Assembly: GCA_027030825.1 (NCBI GenBank)
Contig: JALVEM010000007.1
Span: 1 to 5,916, forward strand
Length of the DNA stretch: 5,916 bases
Reading direction: 5' to 3'
From: Thiohalobacter sp.
GTDB lineage: Bacteria; Pseudomonadota; Gammaproteobacteria; Thiohalobacterales; Thiohalobacteraceae
Positions 1 to 5,298 of the stretch are shown here, piece by piece (position 1 is the stretch's first letter; the number at the start of each line of letters is the position of its first letter). The translations under genes were made by a program, and so were the position numbers. The notes beneath the pieces were generated by a model. It did not search any database. It was not told the origin of the DNA and saw only the letters and a program-made list of their open reading frames with translations.

Positions 1-1
1 A

Positions 2-460
2 TCCCGCCTCTTGACCGGGTTCGTGGTGCTGATGACGTTCCTCGCCCTGCTGGCGGTGATGCGCAGCGACCTGCCGTGGTGGCTGCGCGGCCTGACGTCG
101 GTGCTGGCGGCGGTCGTCGGGTGGCGCGAGTATCGACGGGCAACCCGGCCATGGCAGGGGGCGGTGCTGTCCCACGACGGCGCCGGACGCTGGCGCCTGG
201 CGAGCCGGACAGGCGCCTGCGAGGGCCGTCTCGCGGCGCGGCCCGTGCGTTTCCCCGGCTGTCTGCAGCTCACGCTCACGGATGCCGCCGGACGAACGCA
301 TCGCTGGTTCCTGGCCCGTGATATGATGCGCGAGGATGCCTTTCGTCAGTTGAGGGTTCGTGCCTGGCTGGACGCACGGCCCACCGGCAGCTTGGCACCC
401 GTTCCGGACGGAGAAGGCGATGCCGAGGGAGATCGAACGCAAGTTTCTCGTTCGCGGTGA
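2..460 (+). CDS. ygfX: YgfX/CptA-like membrane protein, 5' end outside window
   Basis: The reading frame is open from the first complete codon (position 2), so the true start is probably a few to a dozen codons upstream; the TTG at 11 is only a possible internal start. The visible protein opens with two closely spaced hydrophobic stretches split by a short 'RSDLPWW' turn (about residues 5-20 and 25-38 from the TTG). A basic REYRR segment and a soluble beta-rich part follow, ending in HRWFLARDMMREDAFRQLR. That layout and the C-terminal 'H-W-L-A-D-M-E-FR-LR' pattern resemble E. coli YgfX (about 135 aa), a small inner-membrane protein usually encoded next to sdhE and described as a toxin-like inhibitor of cell division (CptA). 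The last 25 or so residues are a Gly/Asp/Ser-rich tail beyond the usual family end, encoded where the gene overlaps its neighbour. No sdhE is visible because the window starts here. The family assignment rests on a remembered pattern, not on a search. Confidence 0.72.
   Translation, partial: SRLLTGFVVLMTFLALLAVMRSDLPWWLRGLTSVLAAVVGWREYRRATRPWQGAVLSHDGAGRWRLASRTGACEGRLAARPVRFPGCLQLTLTDAAGRTHRWFLARDMMREDAFRQLRVRAWLDARPTGSLAPVPDGEGDAEGDRTQVSRSR
410..417 (+). promoter_or_regulatory. Shine-Dalgarno site setting the CYTH gene start
   Basis: GGAGAAGG lies just upstream of the ATG at 420, with its GGAG core 6 bases from the start codon. This supports the ATG at 420 over the in-frame GTG at 360, which would add 20 residues that do not look like the family. 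The site lies inside the upstream ygfX-like gene. Confidence 0.7.
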
Positions 461-902
461 CGGCTGGCGTCGCCGTGTCGTGCGCAGCCTGCCCATCGTG
501 CAGGGCTACCTGACCCGCATGGGATTTCCCGACTGTACGCGCAGTTCGGTTCGCGTGCGCATCTCCGGGGAGCAGGCCTGGCTGAACATCAAGCGGGCGG
601 AAATCGGCGTCTCCCGCCTGGAATTCCAGTACCCCGTTCCCGTGAACGAGGCCCGCGAGATGCTCGATGCGCTCGCCATGGGAGCGCTCATCGAGAAGAT
701 CCGCCACGAGGTGCCCGTGGGCAACCATGTCTGGGAGGTCGACGTCTTCGAAGGCGAGAACGCGGGCCTGATCGTGGCCGAGATCGAACTGGCGCACGAG
801 GACGAGCCCTTCGAACGCCCCGAGTGGATCGGCGAGGAGGTCTCCCACGATCCCCGCTATTACAACACTTCACTGGTGGAGCATCCGTTCTCCCGATGGT
901 GA
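420..902 (+). CDS. CYTH-domain triphosphate tunnel phosphohydrolase
   Basis: This 160-residue protein is almost entirely one CYTH (triphosphate tunnel metalloenzyme) domain. It opens with the diagnostic ExExK metal/phosphate motif (E4-I-E6-R-K8). It continues with the alternating charged strands that line the tunnel: R45 and R47 in SSVRVRI, K58 in LNIKR, E68 in RLEFQY, K93 and R95 in EKIRH, E106 and D108 in WEVDVF, and E121 and E123 in AEIEL. A closing W-IGEEV-D-RYYN segment follows. The length matches the short bacterial single-domain type such as Nitrosomonas europaea NE1496, which hydrolyses inorganic tripolyphosphate with a divalent metal. Tripolyphosphatase, or activity on another triphosphate, is therefore the likely reaction; adenylate cyclase (class IV) is a less likely alternative for this short form. 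No signal peptide is seen, so it should be cytoplasmic. It overlaps the upstream gene by 41 bases and the downstream one by 7. The ATG at 420 is chosen from its strong ribosome binding site and the MPREIERKF start typical of the family. Confidence 0.9.
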   Translation: MPREIERKFLVRGDGWRRRVVRSLPIVQGYLTRMGFPDCTRSSVRVRISGEQAWLNIKRAEIGVSRLEFQYPVPVNEAREMLDALAMGALIEKIRHEVPVGNHVWEVDVFEGENAGLIVAEIELAHEDEPFERPEWIGEEVSHDPRYYNTSLVEHPFSRW

Positions 903-2386
903 GAAGCCCTTTTCTGCGGGCACTCGTCCTGAGCTGTCTCGTTCTCTTTCTGGCCGCCTGCAGCCGGCCGGAACACGACAGCCTGCGGCTGGGACTGGCC
1001 AATGGCGTGACCACGCTGGATCCGCGTTTCGCCACCGATGCCGTCTCCTCCCGCGTCAACCGGCTGCTGTATCAGCGTCTGGCCGACTTCGACGACCGGC
1101 AGCAGCCGGTGCCGGCGCTGGCGCGCTGGGAGCGCCTGGCGCCCACGCATTACCGCTTCCGGCTGATCGAGCCTCGACCGCGATACGACGACGGGCACCT
1201 GCTGGATGCCGAGGACGTACGCGCCACCTACATGAGCGTGCTGGACCCGGCCACGGCCTCGCCCCATCGCGGCAGTCTGAAGCTGATTCGCGAGATCCGC
1301 GTGCTCGACGAACGGACGCTGGATTTCCTGCTGGATCGACCCGATCCGCTCTTTCCCGGTTATCTCACCCTGGGGATCCTGCCGGCCCGCGGCCTGGCCG
1401 AGGGCCGGGATTTCAACCGCCGCCCCGAAGGCACCGGCCCCTTCCGTCTCCTCGCGCGCCCGGATGCCGGACGGGTCGTGCTCGAGCGCCGGCGGGACGG
1501 ACAGCGTGTGGAGATCCTCGCCGTGAAGGATGCCACGGTACGTGTGCTCAAGCTGTTGCGTGGCGAGCTGGATCTGGTGCAGAACGATCTCCCCGCCGAA
1601 CTGCTGGCCTGGCTGGCGCACCGCAAGGGGGTGCGAATTCTGCATCATCCGGGCAGCAACTTCGCCTATATCGGCTTCAGCCTCGAGGATCCGGTGACCT
1701 CTGATCGTCGTGTGCGCCTGGCCGTGGCCAAGGCCATCGACCGGGCGGCGATCGTTCGTCATCTGCTGGCAGGACGTGCGCGCCTCGCGGGCGGAATGCT
1801 GCCTCCGGAACACTGGGCCGGGCACCCGGACCTGCACGGCATCGACTACGATCCCGAGGGTGCGAAACGGTTGCTTGCGGAACTGGGCCATTCACCGGCG
1901 CATCCGCTGCCGCTCGTCTACAAGACCTCGAACAATGCGCAACGCATTCGCATCGCCACGGTGCTGCGGGATTTCCTGAACCGGGTGGGGTTCGACGTGG
2001 CCATTCGCAGCTACGACTGGGGCACCTTCTATGGCGACATCAAGGCAGGAAGGTTCCAGATGTACACGCTCGCCTGGGTGGGCATCAAGAGTCCCGACAT
2101 CTTCCGCTACGTCTTCCACAGCCGCTCGATCCCACCGGCCGGCGCCAACCGGGGCCGGTATCGCAATCCCGAGGTGGACCGCCTGATCGAGGCGGCGGCC
2201 GTGGCCGAGGACTTCGCCACGCGACAACGGCTCTATCGCCGAATCCAGGAGATCCTGCTCGAGGATCTTCCCTATGTGCCGCTCTGGTACGAGGATCAGG
2301 TGGCCGTGGTGCGTGACGACGTGGCAGGCTACCGTCTCGGCGCCGACGGCAATTACGACGCGCTCGCGGAGGTGCATCGCAGATGA
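896..2386 (+). CDS. Peptide ABC transporter substrate-binding lipoprotein (SBP family 5)
   Basis: This 496-residue protein begins with a lipoprotein signal peptide: a basic start (MVRSPFLR), a hydrophobic core, and the lipobox LAAC with the lipid-modified Cys at residue 22. The next residue is Ser, which by the E. coli rule points to the outer membrane. The mature part follows the SBP_bac_5 (DppA/OppA/MppA) plan: a TTLDPRFATDAVSS-VN-LLYQRL entry, PALARWERL, a F-L-P-P-YDDG-LLDAEDVRATY segment, and GTGPFRLL in the middle. It ends with a W-GIKSPDIFRY-FHS block followed by NRGRY-NPEVDRLIE and DLPYVPLWYED. The family captures peptides (or nickel, in NikA-like members) for an ABC importer. The ATG at 896 overlaps the preceding stop as ATGGTGA and gives a clean lipoprotein leader; starting at GTG 824 would bury that leader. 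The only SD-like run, GGTGGAG at 875-881, is about 14 bases away, so translation probably relies on coupling. Substrate specificity cannot be read from the sequence. A matching permease begins at 5297. Confidence 0.93.
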   Translation: MVRSPFLRALVLSCLVLFLAACSRPEHDSLRLGLANGVTTLDPRFATDAVSSRVNRLLYQRLADFDDRQQPVPALARWERLAPTHYRFRLIEPRPRYDDGHLLDAEDVRATYMSVLDPATASPHRGSLKLIREIRVLDERTLDFLLDRPDPLFPGYLTLGILPARGLAEGRDFNRRPEGTGPFRLLARPDAGRVVLERRRDGQRVEILAVKDATVRVLKLLRGELDLVQNDLPAELLAWLAHRKGVRILHHPGSNFAYIGFSLEDPVTSDRRVRLAVAKAIDRAAIVRHLLAGRARLAGGMLPPEHWAGHPDLHGIDYDPEGAKRLLAELGHSPAHPLPLVYKTSNNAQRIRIATVLRDFLNRVGFDVAIRSYDWGTFYGDIKAGRFQMYTLAWVGIKSPDIFRYVFHSRSIPPAGANRGRYRNPEVDRLIEAAAVAEDFATRQRLYRRIQEILLEDLPYVPLWYEDQVAVVRDDVAGYRLGADGNYDALAEVHRR

Positions 2387-2907
2387 CCAGCGACCGACCC
2401 CTGCTGCTCGTGTCGATCGCGGACCAGCGTCTCGCGCTGGTGGAAGCCGGCGGGACAGCGGCCCTGTTCCCCGTCTCGACGGCGGCCAACGGTCCGGGCG
2501 AGCGGCGGGGCAGCGGATGCACCCCGAGGGGCTGGCACTGCGTGCGCGCCCGCATCGGCGCAGGCATGCCTGTGGGGACGGTCTTCCGGGGCAGGCGGCC
2601 CACGGGCGAGATCCTGACGCCGGAGCTCTTCGCACGCCATCCGGAACGCGACTGGATCCTTACCCGGATCCTCTGGCTCAGCGGACTGGAGCCGGGCGTC
2701 AACCGGCTCGGCGAGGTCGATACCTTCCGGCGCTACATCTACATTCACGGCTGCCCCGACCAGGAGCCGGTGGGCGAGCCGCGCTCCCACGGCTGCATCC
2801 GCATGCGCAATGCCGACATCGCCTGGCTGTTCGAGCGCGTCGACCCGGGCACGCGGGTGCTCATCCGGGAGGCCGGGATCGAGGAGATGCTGGCCGAGAT
2901 TTCCTGA
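2383..2907 (+). CDS. YkuD-fold L,D-transpeptidase-family enzyme without signal peptide
   Basis: This 174-residue protein carries the complete YkuD catalytic signature: H122-G in YIHG and S135-H-G-C138-I-R-M, with Cys138 as nucleophile and His122/His136 beside it. An upstream STAANG-GE--GSGCTPRGWH block (residues 32-52) and RRPTGEI (71-77) are also typical of the family. YkuD enzymes act on the L,D bond of peptidoglycan stem peptides, either cross-linking or, in some members, trimming them as L,D-carboxypeptidases. The protein starts MTSDRPLLLVSIADQRL, which is the first strand of the domain. There is no signal peptide, membrane segment or LysM domain, so the simplest reading is a cytoplasmic enzyme. 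That resembles the ElsL/LdtK type of Acinetobacter, which trims recycled murein tetrapeptides; this subtype is my inference. The start overlaps the preceding stop as ATGA and is served by GGAGG at 2368-2372, 10 bases upstream. The stop codon shares its last two bases with a repeat element. Confidence 0.9.
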   Translation: MTSDRPLLLVSIADQRLALVEAGGTAALFPVSTAANGPGERRGSGCTPRGWHCVRARIGAGMPVGTVFRGRRPTGEILTPELFARHPERDWILTRILWLSGLEPGVNRLGEVDTFRRYIYIHGCPDQEPVGEPRSHGCIRMRNADIAWLFERVDPGTRVLIREAGIEEMLAEIS

Positions 2908-3051
2908 CAGGCTGCTGAAAAAACTGCTGCGAAACCCGTCTGCGGTGTTGCGCGCTGCTCGCTCCCTCGCCTATCTACTCGATATGTCTCGGTCGCTGCG
3001 CTGCGTGCGCCTTGCATCCGGGCTTCTCGCGACGTTTTTCAACAGCCTGTC
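2906..3051. repeat. 146-bp inverted-repeat element (MITE/REP-like) between convergent genes
   Basis: The ends are near-perfect inverted repeats. GACAGGCTGCTGAAAAA at 2906-2922 matches the reverse complement of TTTTTCAACAGCCTGTC at 3035-3051 at 16 of 17 positions. The interior continues a weaker dyad: CGAAACCCG on the left against CTTCTCGC preceded by CCGGG on the right, with GCGC/CGCTGC-rich stretches either side of a short AT-rich centre near 2971-2988. There is no room for a transposase and no convincing target duplication, so this is either a non-autonomous element or a repetitive extragenic palindrome. It lies between a + strand stop at 2905-2907 and a - strand stop at 3064-3066, and may act as a bidirectional terminator or RNA 3'-end structure. 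Elements with CAGGCTGTTGAAAAA-type ends are, as I recall, common in high-GC gammaproteobacteria; copy number in this genome is unknown. Confidence 0.75.
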
Positions 3052-3063
3052 TGGATCGCGGCC

Positions 3064-4902
3064 TCAGGCACGTTGCCTGCGGAGTTGCTGCTCGTATCGG
3101 CGCAGCCAGTCCAGCAACTCCGCAGCGTCGCAGGGCGGGCTGATGAAATAGCCCTGGGCCAGATCGCAGCCGAGCACCTGCAGCACGAGCAGGGCATCGG
3201 GGTCCTGTACGCCTTCCGCCACCACCCGCCGGCCGATGTTGTGCGAGAGATCCACGATGGAACGGACGATGATGGCGTTGTTCTCGTCCTCGGCCATGTC
3301 GATCACGAAGCTGCGGTCGATCTTGAGGATCTCCGCCGGGAGCTGTCGCAGATAGCGCAGGGACGACATGCCGGCCCCGAAGTCGTCGATGGCGATGCGA
3401 ATGCCCTGTTCGGCCAGGCGATGGCAGATCCGGAGACCGCGATCGAAATCACGCATCACCGCACTCTCCGTGATCTCGATCTCTATCCTATCCGGCGGCA
3501 GCCGATGTTCCTCGAGCAGCTTCTGCAGGCGGTCGGGCAGTGCACTGTCCTGAAGGTCGTGCGCGGACAGATTGACCGTGATGCACAGATCCAGTCCCCT
3601 GTCGCGCCACTCCGCCGCCTGGCGTACCGCCTCGGCCAGCACCCAGTTCGTGATGCCCCCGATCAGCCCGTGCTGTTCCGCGAGCTCGATGAAGTCTGCC
3701 GGTGACAACAGACCGAGTTCCGGGTGCTGCCAGCGGACCAGTGCCTCGGCACCGACGATCCGGCTGTCGCGGAGGTCGAGCTGGGGCTGGAACATCAGCC
3801 TGAGCTGGTTGCGGCTGGCGGCCGACTCCAGATCGTTGAGCATGGTGAGCCGGCGGAGATTGTGCGGGTCGGCGTGCTGCTCGTAGATGGCGAAGCCGCT
3901 GCCCTTGCGCTTGGCGTGGTACATGGCCACGTCCGCATGGCGCAGCAGGGCGTCGCTGTTGCGCCCGTGCTCGGGATGGAAGGCGATCCCGATGCTCGGT
4001 TGCGCCTTCAGCAGCAGATTGTCCACCTGGATGGGGTCCGAACAGGCCTCGAGTATGCGTCGGGCACAGAAGAGTGCCGCTTCCGGTCCGGCCTCGGGCA
4101 GGACGATGGCGAATTCGTCGCCGCCGAGGCGGGCCACCGTGTCCGTCTCGCGCAGCACGCCGCGCAGGCGTTGACCCACTTCCTTGAGAAGGGCGTCCCC
4201 GAAGTGGTGTCCCAGGGTGTCGTTGATCTCCTTGAAACGGTCGAGGTCGATGACGAACAGCGCCAGCGGCTTCCCGTTGCGTTCGGCCTGGTGCAGGGCG
4301 GTTTCGAGCCGGTCGGTGAGCAGTGCGCGGTTCGGCAGGCCGGTGAGCTGATCGTGCAGGGCCTGGTGACGCAGGATGTCCTGTTGCCGCTCCAGCCGGC
4401 GCACGATGGTTCCGCTCAGTATCAGGGCGATCCACACCGCGACCCAGAGCACTGCAAGACCGGAGACGATCAGTCGTGTCCTGAGGGTGCGTTGCAGTGT
4501 CTGGTTGTCCAGTCCGTCGGCGCGCAGCAGAAGCACCAGATCGTCGTCGGTACGGCGCAGGCGAACCCAGAAGTATCGATGCCCTGCATCCTGCACGATG
4601 CCCCGGTCGGCATCCGTGGGCAGGGACTGCACCAGTCGGCGAAGGCGGCTGTCGTCACGGATGCGGCTGTTTTCCGGACGGACGAGGTCGAGGCGGTGCG
4701 TCCTGCGGTCGATGCGAACGACGGCATCCGGCAGCGGCATGTCGTTCTCGCCGTCGGTGTGTCTGGCCAGTTCCGCCAGCACCGTGAACACCTGCGCCTG
4801 CTGGCCGTCGCGAATCATCCAGAAGGCCAGCAGGGCGTAGGTGAGCAGTGCCAGCAGGGTGACCCCGAGGAGGGCGGTCAGTACGCGCATGCGCAGCGAC
4901 AT
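3064..4902 (-). CDS. Membrane-anchored GGDEF-EAL cyclic-di-GMP enzyme
   Basis: The 612-residue protein has one transmembrane helix near residues 6-29, a periplasmic segment of about 110 residues, a second helix near 144-167, then a GGDEF domain (about 180-345) and an EAL domain (about 355-605). The cyclase half has an intact GGDEF motif (residues 260-264), a DLDRFKEINDTLGH nucleotide segment, and an RETD inhibitory I-site exactly five residues before GGDEF. The phosphodiesterase half has EALVRW (from 386), NLS, an E-x-x-E pair in EITES, DDFGAG, the Lys of LKIDRSF, AEGV and QGYFISPP, so the known catalytic and metal ligands are present. It should make and/or degrade cyclic-di-GMP at the inner membrane in response to a signal on its periplasmic part, which I do not recognise as a named sensor domain; no HAMP or PAS is evident. 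The ATG at 4902 is preferred over the GTG at 4917 because the best ribosome binding site (GGAGAAGG) lies between them. The gene follows the DUF2892 gene with a 1-base gap. Confidence 0.95.
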   Translation of the reverse strand: MSLRMRVLTALLGVTLLALLTYALLAFWMIRDGQQAQVFTVLAELARHTDGENDMPLPDAVVRIDRRTHRLDLVRPENSRIRDDSRLRRLVQSLPTDADRGIVQDAGHRYFWVRLRRTDDDLVLLLRADGLDNQTLQRTLRTRLIVSGLAVLWVAVWIALILSGTIVRRLERQQDILRHQALHDQLTGLPNRALLTDRLETALHQAERNGKPLALFVIDLDRFKEINDTLGHHFGDALLKEVGQRLRGVLRETDTVARLGGDEFAIVLPEAGPEAALFCARRILEACSDPIQVDNLLLKAQPSIGIAFHPEHGRNSDALLRHADVAMYHAKRKGSGFAIYEQHADPHNLRRLTMLNDLESAASRNQLRLMFQPQLDLRDSRIVGAEALVRWQHPELGLLSPADFIELAEQHGLIGGITNWVLAEAVRQAAEWRDRGLDLCITVNLSAHDLQDSALPDRLQKLLEEHRLPPDRIEIEITESAVMRDFDRGLRICHRLAEQGIRIAIDDFGAGMSSLRYLRQLPAEILKIDRSFVIDMAEDENNAIIVRSIVDLSHNIGRRVVAEGVQDPDALLVLQVLGCDLAQGYFISPPCDAAELLDWLRRYEQQLRRQRA

Positions 4903-4903
4903 C

Positions 4904-5149
4904 TCAGCCTTCTCCACGGTCCCTGCGCTGGGTGGTATCGATCCGGGCGAGGCTGTAGGCGGGGCAGTAGCGGAAGATCGCGGTCAGGAGCAGGATGGTG
5001 CCCATGACGCCCAGCAGGCGGGCACTGAAGGCATCGAAGAGGTAGCGATCGTCGAGGAATCCGGCATAGAAGAGCAGGATGCCGATCAGGAAGCGGAGCA
5101 TGCGATCGATGCCGCCCACATTGGGGCGTATGGTGATTCTCTTTCTCAT
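4904..5149 (-). CDS. DUF2892 (YgaP-type transmembrane) small protein
   Basis: This 81-residue protein has the layout of the DUF2892 family. It starts with NVGGIDR (residues 10-16), followed by a first hydrophobic helix (LRFLIGILLFYAGF). A loop leads to a second helix (LLGVMGTILLLTAIF) that ends in CPAYSLARIDT (62-72), the family's typical C-P-x-Y-S-L-x-x-I closing motif. The same two-helix unit forms the membrane tail of E. coli YgaP, where it is fused to a rhodanese; here it stands alone. The function of stand-alone members is unknown. The hydrophobic protein should sit in the inner membrane with two helices. AGGGG lies 7 bases before the ATG at 5149. Its stop is one base from the start of the GGDEF-EAL gene, so the two are almost certainly co-expressed. 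The charged C-terminal tail (QRRDRGEG) is not part of the family core. Confidence 0.85.
   Translation of the reverse strand: MRKRITIRPNVGGIDRMLRFLIGILLFYAGFLDDRYLFDAFSARLLGVMGTILLLTAIFRYCPAYSLARIDTTQRRDRGEG
4908..4915 (-). promoter_or_regulatory. Shine-Dalgarno site for the GGDEF-EAL gene
   Basis: Read on the - strand this is GGAGAAGG, ending 5 bases before the ATG at 4902. It lies inside the last codons of the DUF2892 gene, whose stop codon (4904-4906) sits between the site and the ATG. This favours translational coupling and rules against the upstream GTG start, which would place the site inside its own coding sequence. Confidence 0.75.
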
Positions 5150-5209
5150 CTTCCAACCCCTGCAGCGTCAGCGTGAAAAAGGCCCATGTCCGTGTAGCGA
5201 CCATCCGGT

Positions 5210-5227
5210 GCCGGACTTGAGCCGGAC
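5210..5227. repeat. GCCGGAC direct repeat, 11-bp period
   Basis: GCCGGAC occurs at 5210-5216 and 5221-5227, so the copies are 11 bases apart, about one helical turn. A third related CCGG lies at 5205-5208, giving a TCCGG-TG-CCGGA dyad at 5204-5215. The pair sits just upstream of the candidate + strand -10 and just inside the - strand transcript start. It may be a regulator binding site, but CCGG-rich words are common in such GC-rich DNA. Confidence 0.25.
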
Positions 5228-5244
5228 GGCTGACATGACCAGCC

Positions 5245-5253
5245 TGTTATACT
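5245..5253 (+). promoter_or_regulatory. Candidate extended -10 promoter for the permease gene
   Basis: TGTTATACT is an extended -10 element (TGn followed by TATACT, 5 of 6 to consensus). No good -35 is found at 17 bases, which extended -10 promoters can tolerate. Transcription would begin near 5260, about 37 bases before the ATG at 5297. It shares bases 5246-5251 with the candidate - strand -10 element. Confidence 0.4.
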
Positions 5254-5275
5254 ACCGTGACTGCATGAAAATCAA
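5246..5275 (-). promoter_or_regulatory. Candidate sigma-70 promoter for the DUF2892/GGDEF-EAL operon
   Basis: On the - strand TTGATT (5275-5270) is followed 18 bases later by TATAAC (5251-5246). These are 4 of 6 and 5 of 6 matches to the housekeeping consensus at an acceptable spacing. Transcription would begin near 5239, giving a leader of about 90 bases before the ATG at 5149. It is found by eye only. Confidence 0.42.
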
Positions 5276-5279
5276 AGCG

Positions 5280-5298
5280 ATGTGGAATCATTCCAGAT
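5280..5298. promoter_or_regulatory. 19-bp interrupted palindrome, possible operator
   Basis: The core TGGAATCATTCCA (5283-5295) is a perfect dyad around a single central C. After one mismatch the symmetry continues to AT on the left and AT on the right, giving 8 of 9 matched arm positions over 5280-5298. It ends on the start codon of the permease gene and covers its weak GGAA ribosome binding site. It also lies immediately upstream of the candidate - strand -35 box. A loop of one base cannot fold as RNA, so a protein-binding site is the more natural reading. Confidence 0.35.

Noticed and set aside
276..848. - strand open frame (190 codons) opposite the CYTH gene
   Set aside because: It is antisense to a complete CYTH domain and shows no family signature of its own.
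860..1891. Long - strand open frame (343 codons) opposite the binding protein gene
   Set aside because: It is a GC-rich shadow frame: no domain pattern and fully antisense to a well-supported SBP family 5 gene.
2924..3034. Simple Rho-independent terminator for the YkuD gene
   Set aside because: No compact GC stem directly followed by a T-run is clear on the + strand; any terminator function would have to come from the long-range folding of the whole inverted-repeat element.
2906..3051. CRISPR repeat or transposase remnant
   Set aside because: There is only one inverted-repeat unit, no regularly spaced direct repeats, and no open frame with transposase motifs.
3724..5007. Long + strand open frame (427 codons) opposite the GGDEF-EAL gene
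   Set aside because: It is antisense to a gene with unmistakable catalytic motifs, its translation has no recognisable domain and is rich in Val/Gln/Gly as expected from the complement of GC-rich codons, and it runs across the DUF2892 gene boundary.
5240..5249. CAGCCTGTTA matching the end of the 146-bp repeat, as if a second copy flanked the c-di-GMP operon
   Set aside because: Only about 8 bases are shared, the adjoining A/T-run of the repeat end is missing, and nothing inside the element is repeated here, so a chance match is more likely than a composite transposon end.
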